Positions 15,356-23,024 of a DNA stretch of 27,111 nt are shown here, one piece after another; within the stretch, counting starts at the first letter, position 1; every line of letters starts with the position of its first letter. The translations under genes were made by a program, and so were the position numbers. The DNA is from Candidatus Latescibacter anaerobius SCGC AAA252-E07 (GTDB lineage: Bacteria > Latescibacterota > Latescibacteria > Latescibacterales > Latescibacteraceae). Under the pieces are notes generated by a model. That model ran no database searches. It was given only the letters and a program-made list of their open reading frames with translations, and was not told the DNA's origin. The stretch covers positions 1 to 27,111 of the forward strand of contig AQSL01000129.1 in NCBI GenBank assembly GCA_000403035.1. Direction: 5' to 3'.

Positions 15356-16821
15356 GGAGATTACCCTCCAGTAAATCCTTCATATTGAGAATTCTGAAAA
15401 ATCCGGCCTTTAACCCTAAAAAAATATAAGCACCCGTAAAAATAGTCAAGGATATTAGTACGGCTTTGAAATCATTTATATAAGCCCTTGACAGTATAAA
15501 TGCTATTGCAACCGACAAAACACTCGTTAATCCTATATCAAAAAGCGTTCTGAACGGTATCAGCTGATCAATCCGGATTCTCAGGTTTTTGAGTATAAAC
15601 CATAATAATACTATGACCTGAAGGTATGTGGACACTACAGTCGCAATAGCCGGACCAAGAAACCCAATAGTGAGTATGAATAGAATATTAAGGATACAAT
15701 TTATAATTAAAGAGCCCAGAGCAGCCCATAAAACGATACGCGGTTTTCCGAGAGCAATAATGATGACACCGAAAAGAAAAATCCGTATCGGCATGAGAGC
15801 TAAATAAATCCTGAAAGGCTCAACCGCACCTTCATAGTTACCGGTAAATACCAGCGGTATCAAATGATCTGCAAAAACAAAAAGATAAATGCACAAAGGC
15901 CAGATAAATTTTGCGGTAAATTTGAGTGTCTGCGTGACAAGTTTTACAAATCCCGTGAAATTTCCCTCGTGGTGATACGAATTGAGCACCGGGGATATCA
16001 CACTATAGACTGTCGCAACGAATACGCTTACAAACGGTATTTCGATGGCTCCGACATAAAAAATACCGAGAGGCTCTGTCCCGAGAAAAATTGATATAAC
16101 AAACTTGTCCAGCCAGCGCGAAATCAAGTCGATTGAGGTTGATAAAGCAATGGGTAGCGCGAAACTCAACTGGAGTAAAACAGTATGCTTACCGCCGAAG
16201 AAACGGATTGTGCCGGTTTCCGGTCTGATTTTATAGAGAAACAGTAACGCCAGAATACATTTAAAAAAAACCAAAAATACACATCGCCGTAAAAAGCATC
16301 GAAATGGTACTTTTCATTATGTACTGCCACAAGGTCATTGCGATAAAGAAAAGACCATGAAGCGCACTCAGGATAAAGAGGTATTTGATACGCTTAAAAT
16401 ATATAAACACGGGGTCGGCAAAAGATGAAGCAATAATAAAAGCCCCGTAGATGCCAAAAAGCTTTACCTTTTGTTCAATGGAAGGATTATTCTGGATTCT
16501 GGCAATGGGTGATGCCCCGAACCAGAGAAGCAGGGCGACAAATAGTCCGGAAAATGCGAGAATTATAAGTGTCTGGCCGATAAATGAGGACCTCTCATTT
16601 TCAGAGAGCCGCGGAAGAAAAAAATACATTGTTTCCGGGATACCAAGACAAAAAATTATAAAAAGAATGTTGAATAAAAAAATTTGCTGGAATGAACCGA
16701 ACCCAACAGGTCCTAAAGACCGTGCTAATCCGATATTGAGGATAAATAAACTTGCGACATACAGACCTCTGCCGCTTCCGATGACACCGACTTTCCCGCC
16801 GAACCCTTTCTGATCTATCAC
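15324..16821 (-). pseudogene. Polysaccharide flippase (Wzx/MOP superfamily), split by a +1 frameshift
   Basis: The GTG at 16821-16819, with AAGGA 9 nt upstream, opens a 186-residue frame that ends IFGFF at a TAA (16263-16261). A second frame, entered near 16274, carries on with FKCILALLFLYKIRPETG and runs to 15324. Joined, they give about 500 residues with many membrane segments, the size of an O-antigen or exopolysaccharide flippase. LNIGLARSLGPVGFGSFQQ and LDKFVISIFLGTEPLGIFYVG are typical of the family. The break lies in a T8 run (16263-16270); removal of one T restores the whole frame. It may be a true mutation, an assembly error or a slippage site. Confidence 0.82.
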
Positions 16822-16963
16822 AACATTCTTTCCTTACAGTATGGTTTTGGGTTTACGATGCACACTGAGCGAAAAAAACGGTTCATGCTGGTATCCTGTC
16901 ACATGGTAAGAACTATTTCCGGATAGATGTGTTTCTCTGTAGCCATGTTTTATGTGTAAATCG

Positions 16964-17665
16964 TCAACCGGATTTCGTGCTTTTCCTTGCTCTCATAACA
17001 ATGAAGGATTGTTTGCTGAAAGACCCGCAGAAAACTGCATCGATAAATCGCCACACGCCGTACGGCGCAAAAAAGGTAAATCCGGGAAAGCCAAAATATT
17101 CCAGATACTTGCTGGCATATTTTTTCATCGTTTCAACGGAAAATCCTGCCTGGTTCAGCATGGTTTCCAGAATTTTTTCATCAAATGAATGAAGATGCGC
17201 ATTGATAGGTGTTTTTTTATTGCAGTGTATGCAGAGCGTAAACCGGAGACTCTCACGGTAAGGTGTGGATACAATGATGTGCCCCCCGGGACGTATTATA
17301 CGGGCTGCTTCACGAAGAGCATCCTGCGGACTTTCAAGATGTTCCAGAATCTCGCTGATAACAACAGCATCGAAACTACCATCCTTATACGGCAGTCTGT
17401 ACACATCGCCCTGCACAAAAGGGAAATTGATGTTTTCCTTGCCGAACTTTGTATGTGCACGGTGAATGCTTTCGAAGCCGAGATCTAGCCCAATGACATT
17501 AAATCCGCGGTTAACCAGATTCCCGGATAATTCGCCGGTGCCGCATCCCGCATCTAACAGCCGCGATACCGCGGATGCCGGCACCATTCTCGATATGAAC
17601 TGCATGCGTCTTCTTTCGCTATATCGGAGGAAGTGCCCCATTTCCCCGGTTGTGAGCAAATCCAT
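16964..17665 (-). CDS. Class I SAM-dependent methyltransferase
   Basis: The 233-residue form contains motif I LLDAGCGTGELSGNL (about 36-50), the acidic end of strand 2 VIGLDLG, motif III FVQGDVYRLPY and DAVVISEILEHLESP, then RIIRPGGHIIVSTP. This is the Methyltransf_11-type layout. The substrate is unknown; the neighbours suggest a sugar or lipid-linked intermediate. The coding pattern extends upstream of the ATG: 14 further codons without a stop read IKYSDYISHYSLDS, and AGGAG at 17719-17715 is well placed for an ATC codon at 17707-17705. The true start may therefore be non-canonical. Confidence 0.88.
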   Translation of the reverse strand: MDLLTTGEMGHFLRYSERRRMQFISRMVPASAVSRLLDAGCGTGELSGNLVNRGFNVIGLDLGFESIHRAHTKFGKENINFPFVQGDVYRLPYKDGSFDAVVISEILEHLESPQDALREAARIIRPGGHIIVSTPYRESLRFTLCIHCNKKTPINAHLHSFDEKILETMLNQAGFSVETMKKYASKYLEYFGFPGFTFFAPYGVWRFIDAVFCGSFSKQSFIVMRARKSTKSG

Positions 17666-17792
17666 GGAATCCAGAGAGTAATGCGAGATATAATCGGAAT
17701 ACTTGATCGGTATACTCCTGACTGAGTGTTTATAAGTTACTGCCTACCCCGGAGTATCATTGGAATTACAGGGTTTTTACGAATTCAGTAAA

Positions 17793-17806
17793 GCGGTGAA
17801 AAAGTC
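17793..17806 (+). repeat. 14-bp repeat shared with 3788-3801
   Basis: GCGGTGAAAAAGTC is identical to the reverse complement of 3788-3801. It lies in the intergenic stretch between the methyltransferase and the small membrane ORF. Confidence 0.4.
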
Positions 17807-17937
17807 ATTTTCGTACCCAAAGGTTCGTGAACGATGCAGCTTCGATCCGGTGAAAGTTTTTCACAAATCCTTGAGAAAATAAAAATGAAAATTCAGATGT
17901 AAGAATCATGTTCGCTTCGTAATCAGCTCCCGGAGTA

Positions 17938-18030
17938 TCATGCTCTATATGCCCCGAAAAGAGCTATGAGTAAAGCGATTATACTACCGATGATAAAAAG
18001 TGCTTTGTTCATCCAGTTCATTCGTATCAT
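17938..18030 (-). CDS. Possible 30-residue single-pass membrane protein
   Basis: An ATG at 18030-18028 opens a 30-codon frame ending at TGA 17940-17938. The product is one hydrophobic helix, ALFIIGSIIALLIALFGAY, with a polar start (MIRMNWMNK) and the short tail RA. ATG codons 4 and 7 are alternative starts. The composition is that of a genuine small transmembrane protein and not of random AT-rich DNA, but no strong ribosome binding site is present and I know of no family match. It lies about 100 bp downstream of the alpha/beta hydrolase stop, on the same strand. Confidence 0.35.
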   Translation of the reverse strand: MIRMNWMNKALFIIGSIIALLIALFGAYRA

Positions 18031-18134
18031 TTCAAAGTTGGTTTACAGTAGTCAGCAATCGGTTTATGTATTCATCAAAAGCTGTCAGCAAAGAGAAAAA
18101 CTTCTGCCTTCTCACTTTACGCTTCTGCAACTAT

Positions 18135-19280
18135 TCATCCGTTAAAGAGTTCGTCAAGCGAAGGACTCCAGAAGGAGTGGAAACCGTCATGTTCATGCAT
18201 TTTGACACGGTCAGGATTGTTACATACCGTGTAAACATTTTGTATCTTTTCATACGCTCTTCGGGCGCTTTCTATAGGAAAAATCCCGTCTTTCCTGCCG
18301 GACTGGACAATCAGATGACGTGGTGCAATCAAACCGGCGATATCCGGGAAATCCGCCCAATTATTTAAATCCGGCACATAATTGCAGCTGCAATGCCGTA
18401 TTCCGAGAATCGAGTCCTTAGCTTCGGTAATATAACCCGAAATCAGCGCCCTGTTGATTCTTTCGTCGAGAGCCGAAACATACATGGTCATCATACCGCC
18501 GCCGGAAAGACCGATACAGGCAAGATCCGACATATCGAAATAATCCTTGAGTGACATCCAGTCGATCAATGTACAGATATCCTTTGCCCGTATACCGATA
18601 AGCGTTTTCCCCAACTGTACGGCATTCAGAAACGGTTTCTCACATCCGCCGTCAAATCCGGGACGTGCATCCTCAACAACATCAACACGTTCTCCGAATG
18701 CAAAAAGCTCAGGGGCTACTACGCACCATCCTCTTTTCACACACTGTTCCGCGTAATCGGTATTCAGAACCCGTATGAGTTCCCGGTCCTCATCATGAAC
18801 CGGCATGTTGATAATATCCCGTGCCCCGTTGCCATGACCATGCAGGCAGAGAACGGTTTTGGATACTTCCGGCCTTGATTCGGGCATGAGAATATAAAAT
18901 GGCATTTTCCTCCCCGGAATGACATCGAGTTCTCGTTTCTCCCTGATATATCCATTAACCTCTTTTGTTTCCAGGAGCGTGCATGAGGGTTTGATACTAC
19001 CGGGCAGGTGAGTTTCGCCGAGAAGTTCCCAGAGTTTGGTTCGCAGTTCTTTCTGCCATTTTACCGCATCGTTCTGTGTGGCGGCTTTGAATGCCAGCGC
19101 CGGAACCATATCATCATGAACCTTTTCAAGATATGTCAGCGGCGAGTAACCGGGAGGCATCTTTTTAATAATCTTCTTAGGGGGGAACGGATCCTTTTCG
19201 ACAGCTCCGCCGGAGGTATTTCCACTCATCATTCCGAAAGACATAACAGCGCTTCCTTTTAAGAGATCGCGACGTTTCAT
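18135..19280 (-). CDS. Secreted alpha/beta hydrolase (dienelactone hydrolase/acetyl xylan esterase-like)
   Basis: The 381-residue protein begins MKRRDLLKGSA, a twin-arginine-like signal with a rather weak hydrophobic stretch, so export by Tat is likely but not certain. The hydrolase core shows VLCLHGHGNG (oxyanion side), the nucleophile elbow IGLSGGGM with Ser259, Asp331 in SGRKDGIFP, and His368 in HDGFHSF. Similar large alpha/beta hydrolases with Tat signals are common in planctomycetes and related bacteria, and are often annotated as acetyl xylan esterases acting on plant or algal polysaccharides. AAGGAG lies 9 nt before the ATG. It stands apart from its neighbours with about 100 bp on the upstream side. 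Confidence 0.85.
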   Translation of the reverse strand: MKRRDLLKGSAVMSFGMMSGNTSGGAVEKDPFPPKKIIKKMPPGYSPLTYLEKVHDDMVPALAFKAATQNDAVKWQKELRTKLWELLGETHLPGSIKPSCTLLETKEVNGYIREKRELDVIPGRKMPFYILMPESRPEVSKTVLCLHGHGNGARDIINMPVHDEDRELIRVLNTDYAEQCVKRGWCVVAPELFAFGERVDVVEDARPGFDGGCEKPFLNAVQLGKTLIGIRAKDICTLIDWMSLKDYFDMSDLACIGLSGGGMMTMYVSALDERINRALISGYITEAKDSILGIRHCSCNYVPDLNNWADFPDIAGLIAPRHLIVQSGRKDGIFPIESARRAYEKIQNVYTVCNNPDRVKMHEHDGFHSFWSPSLDELFNG

Positions 19281-19381
19281 GGAAGGAATCTCCTTGCTAC
19301 AGTTTGTGGCTCAAAAAGGAATTGATAAAGTCTATTATACCATTACATGAAAATTTAATCAAATATTTATTTATTGAAACC

Positions 19382-19951
19382 TCATATACCCTTAATTATG
19401 TGTTCCGCAAATAGTTTTATTCCTATTAAAATCAGTATGATTCCTCCGATAATTTCTATCTTATGGCTCAGCACTATTCCAATTCTGCCTCCGAGTTTCA
19501 TGCCCGTAACCGTAAAAAAGCCGGCGACAAGACCGATTATAATACTCGTATACCATATTTCAGAATTCAGCACACCGAGACTGATACCGACAGCAAAAGC
19601 ATCGATGCTTGTCGCTATTGATAACATCAAAACATTTATTCCTTTTGTCGGATCGTATTTCAATTCAGGGGATGTATTCCGCACCGAATCAACTATCATT
19701 TTCCCACCGACAAAACCCAGAAGAACTATTGCTACCCAATGATCATATGTTTTGATTGTCTTTTCAACAGAAGATCCCAGATACCAGCCGAAAACAGTCA
19801 TGAGAAACTGAAAAAAACCGAAATTGAACGAAAGCCTGAATATATGGTGTGGTGTTAACTCACAGCCAAGCTTTATTCCCGCTGCAACCGACACCGCGAA
19901 AGCATCCATTGCAAGACCGACCGCTATTGCAAAAATTGATAGTATTTCCAT
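19382..19951 (-). CDS. mntP: MntP-like manganese efflux pump (DUF204)
   Basis: This membrane protein of about 189 residues has six hydrophobic segments arranged as two repeats. Each repeat carries the family's Asp motif: GLAMDAFAVSVAAGI near the N-terminus and SIATSIDAFAVGISLG in the second half. GFVGGKMI follows the first repeat. MntP exports Mn(II) and protects against manganese excess. I chose the ATG at 19951-19949 (MEILSIFAI) because the family starts at the first helix; an upstream in-frame ATG at 19987 would add 12 polar residues. The upstream gene ends 75 bp away, so there is no room for the yybP-ykoY manganese riboswitch that often controls mntP. Confidence 0.9.
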   Translation of the reverse strand: MEILSIFAIAVGLAMDAFAVSVAAGIKLGCELTPHHIFRLSFNFGFFQFLMTVFGWYLGSSVEKTIKTYDHWVAIVLLGFVGGKMIVDSVRNTSPELKYDPTKGINVLMLSIATSIDAFAVGISLGVLNSEIWYTSIIIGLVAGFFTVTGMKLGGRIGIVLSHKIEIIGGIILILIGIKLFAEHIIKGI

Positions 19952-20026
19952 GAACCGGGTCCGATGTAATTGTTTGTTTTGTTTCAAACAGGATGTGAAA
20001 GAACCAAACTGTTTCGGCAGGAAAGT

Positions 20027-20737
20027 TTATGCCTCCTTCCGGCCGACAGCAATAATCGAGAGGCCGAAAGGAACCGGTAGAAGACGCTCTATTGCGATAA
20101 AAACCGGAGTAAGCCTGTTAAAAAGAGCCAGTGATCCTTCCGGTAGAATTTTCTTTTTCAGAACACGTGAACAGAAAAACCAGCCGAATGTGCCGAACAT
20201 ATTGAAACGTCGAAACTTTTCTGACACCAATCCTGCAGTTTCAAATTTATCCTTTATGTCCCCGATGGTGTAGCGCCTGAAATGTTTCAGATTGTGATCG
20301 AGAGAACCGTAGAGTACCTTGTGGGCAGGAAGCTGGAGTATCAGCCGTCCCCCAGGAACAAGTATGGATGCCATTTCCTTGAGGGCATGTTCGTCATGTT
20401 CGATATGTTCAAGAACATTGAGCGCGATGATAGTGTCTATTTCTCTATTTTTCAGGGTTTCTCCGGATTCCTCAAGGTTATAATATTCACAGGAAACATT
20501 CGGGTACTTCTTGAAATTGCTTTTGAGGGTGTCTATGGAGTTTTGCTGAACATCCGTGAGAATCAACTGTTTACGGTCGAGAAAGAAAGGTGAAAAATTC
20601 CCGATTCCAGCACCCACTTCCAGTACAATATCACCGATCCATGGCCGTATCTCTTGTACAATCCAGCGGTTGTAAGCATCAAGGGCGTTCATGCGCCGTA
20701 ATGTTTCCAAACCTATATCAAAATATTCACGAGTCAT
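20027..20737 (-). CDS. Class I SAM-dependent methyltransferase
   Basis: The 236-residue protein shows motif I VLEVGAGIGNFS (about 38-49), LILTDVQQNSI, IDTIIALNVLEHIEHDEHAL, and ILVPGGRLILQLPA followed by LDHNLKHFRRYT. The LDxxLxHxRRY stretch is typical of methyltransferases that sit beside family 2 glycosyltransferases in polysaccharide or lipid glycosylation loci. The ATG lies one base after the stop of the glycosyltransferase, with no separate ribosome site, so translation is probably coupled. The acceptor is unknown. Confidence 0.92.
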   Translation of the reverse strand: MTREYFDIGLETLRRMNALDAYNRWIVQEIRPWIGDIVLEVGAGIGNFSPFFLDRKQLILTDVQQNSIDTLKSNFKKYPNVSCEYYNLEESGETLKNREIDTIIALNVLEHIEHDEHALKEMASILVPGGRLILQLPAHKVLYGSLDHNLKHFRRYTIGDIKDKFETAGLVSEKFRRFNMFGTFGWFFCSRVLKKKILPEGSLALFNRLTPVFIAIERLLPVPFGLSIIAVGRKEA

Positions 20738-20738
20738 A

Positions 20739-21446
20739 TTAATCGATAAATCTAAATTTTATGATGTAGTAGAAAGCGACGAGAGCATCTTTCCAGCCAA
20801 TTTTCTTTCCTTCGTTGTATTTGCGGCCGCTGTACGAAATCGGAATTTCATATATTCTGGCATTCATGCGGGCAATTTTTGCGGTTATTTCCGGCTCCAC
20901 CCCGAATCTGTTCGATTTTATGGAAATCGTATCAAGAATTTCCCTCCGAAAAACCTTGTAACAGGTCTCCATGTCTGTCAGGTTCAGGTTGGTCATCATA
21001 TTTGAAAACAACGTGAGCATTTTGTTGGCAACAGAATGCCAAAAATATAAAACCCTTCGCGGCGCACCCAGAAATCTCGAACCATAAACAACATCTGCCT
21101 TGCCTTCGAGTATCGGCTGTACAAGCGCTTCATATTCAGAGGGATCATATTCAAGATCGGCATCCTGTATAATGACAATATCGCCTGTTACATGCCTGAA
21201 GCCGGTTCTCAACGATGCGCCTTTCCCCATATTATACTCATGGTAAAAAACGCTGAGGTCGGAATCATGTTCCATATCCTGCAACAGTTCACGGGAACCA
21301 TCGGTGGAAAAATCGTCAACGATTACAATTTCTTTATCAAACGGTGTGGCACGAACCCGATTGATTACATCTTTAATCGTGGCTTTCTCGTTGTATACCG
21401 GTATGACTATGCTGAGTTTCACCTGTGCCCCGTTTCTCAAATTCAT
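20739..21446 (-). CDS. Family 2 glycosyltransferase (dolichyl-phosphate-mannose-synthase-like)
   Basis: The 235-residue GT-A fold enzyme contains LSIVIPVYNEKATIKDVI, EIVIVDDFSTDGS, YNMGKGASLRTGF, and the metal-binding IIQDADLEYDP, then VYGSRFLG and a C-terminal part lacking obvious membrane helices. This is the soluble type that moves a sugar from a nucleotide donor to polyprenyl phosphate or a similar acceptor. It leads a likely operon with the methyltransferase one base downstream and mntP beyond. Its 5' end faces the divergent promoter region of the DUF4159 genes. Confidence 0.94.
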   Translation of the reverse strand: MNLRNGAQVKLSIVIPVYNEKATIKDVINRVRATPFDKEIVIVDDFSTDGSRELLQDMEHDSDLSVFYHEYNMGKGASLRTGFRHVTGDIVIIQDADLEYDPSEYEALVQPILEGKADVVYGSRFLGAPRRVLYFWHSVANKMLTLFSNMMTNLNLTDMETCYKVFRREILDTISIKSNRFGVEPEITAKIARMNARIYEIPISYSGRKYNEGKKIGWKDALVAFYYIIKFRFID

Positions 21447-21541
21447 GGTTCTTAAACGTATAAAATATAAGATTCAAATTAAAATAACAAAGTCTTTTCA
21501 TAAAAAAGAGTGCCGGAACAATTTCATTGAAACAGGTGCTT

Positions 21542-21569
21542 TACCATGCAAAATGACAATGCTCCGGAG
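21542..21569 (+). promoter_or_regulatory. Box shared with the second DUF4159 upstream region
   Basis: TACCATGCAAA (21542-21552) and TCCGGAG (21563-21569) recur in the same order at 23572-23582 and 23598-23604, ahead of the second DUF4159 gene. Such a shared pair ahead of two paralogues may be a common regulatory element or a relic of duplication. Confidence 0.35.
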
Positions 21570-21575
21570 TGGTTA

Positions 21576-21607
21576 GGAATAAATGCGACAAAAATCGCAT
21601 TTATTCC
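21576..21607 (+). promoter_or_regulatory. Operator-like palindrome 1, touching the -35 box
   Basis: A perfect 13-bp inverted repeat, GGAATAAATGCGA (21576-21588) and TCGCATTTATTCC (21595-21607), surrounds CAAAAA. Its core ATGCGA-N6-TCGCAT matches palindrome 2. The right arm ends exactly at the TTGACA box, so a bound protein would touch or block RNA polymerase. Confidence 0.7.
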
Positions 21608-21636
21608 TTGACAAAAGAAATAGTATGTAGTATACT
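21608..21636 (+). promoter_or_regulatory. Sigma-70-like promoter of the DUF4159 locus
   Basis: TTGACA (21608-21613) is followed after exactly 17 bp by TATACT (21631-21636), one base from consensus. The start of transcription would fall near 21643, inside palindrome 2. It would serve the leader ORF and the first DUF4159 gene. Confidence 0.75.
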
Positions 21637-21640
21637 GTTG

Positions 21641-21658
21641 GTGCGAGCAAAATCGCAC
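21641..21658 (+). promoter_or_regulatory. Operator-like palindrome 2, at the transcription start
   Basis: GTGCGA (21641-21646) and TCGCAC (21653-21658) flank GCAAAA. The half-site TGCGA/TCGCA and the 6-bp spacer are the same as in palindrome 1, with centres 58 bp apart. Sites on both sides of a promoter suggest repression by a dimeric regulator, possibly with looping. Confidence 0.65.
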
Positions 21659-21680
21659 ATATTTCTGACAGGAGAAATTC

Positions 21681-21725
21681 ATGAAAACAGGGAATACTGT
21701 GAAACATGAAAAGAAGGGAGTGTGA
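21681..21725 (+). CDS. Possible 14-residue leader peptide
   Basis: ATG at 21681 follows AGGAG at good spacing and opens MKTGNTVKHEKKGV, ending at TGA 21723-21725, five bases before the likely ATG of the DUF4159 gene. The site order promoter, strong ribosome site, short frame, next start suggests translational coupling or a leader peptide. The peptide is basic and has no run of one amino acid, so classical attenuation is not indicated. Confidence 0.45.
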   Translation: MKTGNTVKHEKKGV

Positions 21726-21730
21726 TTCAA

Positions 21731-22969
21731 ATGCCAGACCAACTATCGGAGAGATTCAGAGGCGTATCGGATTCCATCGATATGGGAAAGCTTGAGAAAG
21801 AAACCCAGAAGCTGTTGTTCCTTGGGCTCTTAGTGGCAGTTGCTTTTCATGCGGCAATCGGTTCGTATTTCATGTTTAAGAGGACTGAAGTAAATGTGGT
21901 AAAACCGCCCACAATGGAGCTTGTCATACGCCGTCCCAGAATGACCAAACCGTTTGATTTTAGAAAGGAAAAGATCAAACAGAGAGAATACATAAAACAT
22001 GATTTCGATGAAAGAAGACCTACCGCGGAAATAAAGACTAAATCAATACATACGGATATTGGTACTGTAGCTACATACGAATTTGGAGATACACAATTCA
22101 AAATTGACACCGATAATGATTTTTTCGTTCCGGAGTCCATAGAAATCAATCTGAACTCGACAAGGGAACCTGAGAAACAGATATCCATGAAAGAAGAAAT
22201 GATATCTCTCGATGATCTCGATACCGGCCAGTACAAGGCGATGATCATTCAGGATCCCACCGACAAACAGAATGTAAAGGGCTTCATTTATATTTCCACA
22301 TTGTGGGGAGCCCAGCTCGAGCCTGCATATAAACGAGCAATTATACATCTTTCCGATGCGGTAAACCGCTACACAAATATAAGGTCTAAAGTCGATAAAC
22401 ACCTGTTCGTTGATTCACGAAGACTGTTCGACACCCCGTTCGTATTTCTCTGTGTTGATAAGGCTTTTGAATTAACGGAGATTGAGGCCAAAAATTTCGG
22501 CGATTATCTCAGGAAGGGCGGGTTTGCAGTTTTGGATAACGGCAGGCCGACAGAAGAGTACGGTGCGGCAGAAGCATCATTAAAGCAAATGTTAAAAGAT
22601 GCTCTCGGTAATGATGTACAGTTCCTGCCTATCCCCAATTCACATGCTCTCTATCACAGCTTTGAGGATTTCGATGATGGGCCTCCGAATGGATCAGAGA
22701 TCAATACATCACAGGTCACCACGATTGAACAGCTCGGCGAGACTTACAATCGGACAACCATGTCGAAACAGGTCTTCTGGCTGGAAGGGATTACTATTAA
22801 CGACAGGCTTGTAGCGATTTATTCGGACAAGGGATATGCCAAAAAATGGGCTGATGATACGAACAACGAACCTCAGCTCAGGATGGGTGTAAACATGGTG
22901 TTATTCGCTTTAATGCAGGAAGGCAGTATTGCACAGCAGAAAATGGATTTATTCTCTGCTGTCCAGTAA
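21731..22969 (+). CDS. Membrane-anchored DUF4159 protein with TonB-like N-terminus
   Basis: The 412-residue protein has a short cytoplasmic start with KLEKETQK, one membrane helix (LLFLGLLVAVAFHAAIGSYF) and then a periplasmic PPTMELVIRRPRMTKP. A His within the helix and the proline-rich exit recall TonB, whose helix also carries a functional His. After a linker comes the DUF4159 domain: DTGQYKAMIIQDP, a YTNI segment, TPFVFLCVDKAFELTEIEA, LRKGGFAVLDN, LYHSFEDFDDGPP and RLVAIYSDKGYAKKW. The domain's function is not established; I recall a glutamine-amidotransferase-like fold. I chose the ATG at 21731, since AAGGGAG lies 10 nt upstream; an in-frame GTG at 21722 is too close to it. A paralogue lies at 23702. 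Confidence 0.82.
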   Translation: MPDQLSERFRGVSDSIDMGKLEKETQKLLFLGLLVAVAFHAAIGSYFMFKRTEVNVVKPPTMELVIRRPRMTKPFDFRKEKIKQREYIKHDFDERRPTAEIKTKSIHTDIGTVATYEFGDTQFKIDTDNDFFVPESIEINLNSTREPEKQISMKEEMISLDDLDTGQYKAMIIQDPTDKQNVKGFIYISTLWGAQLEPAYKRAIIHLSDAVNRYTNIRSKVDKHLFVDSRRLFDTPFVFLCVDKAFELTEIEAKNFGDYLRKGGFAVLDNGRPTEEYGAAEASLKQMLKDALGNDVQFLPIPNSHALYHSFEDFDDGPPNGSEINTSQVTTIEQLGETYNRTTMSKQVFWLEGITINDRLVAIYSDKGYAKKWADDTNNEPQLRMGVNMVLFALMQEGSIAQQKMDLFSAVQ

Positions 22970-23024
22970 GCCCGTTTTTTAAAAATATCAATTCTTACTT
23001 CAAAAATAACAGGAGGAACGTAGC

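Noticed and set aside
17748..17941. Direct repeat CCCGGAGTATCAT at 17748-17760 and 17929-17941
   Set aside because: Only 13 bp and two copies, one running into the stop of the small membrane ORF; no element boundaries or target duplication are visible.
19952..20026. Possible manganese riboswitch upstream of mntP
   Set aside because: The gap to the upstream methyltransferase gene is only about 75 bp and shows no yybP-ykoY-like structure.
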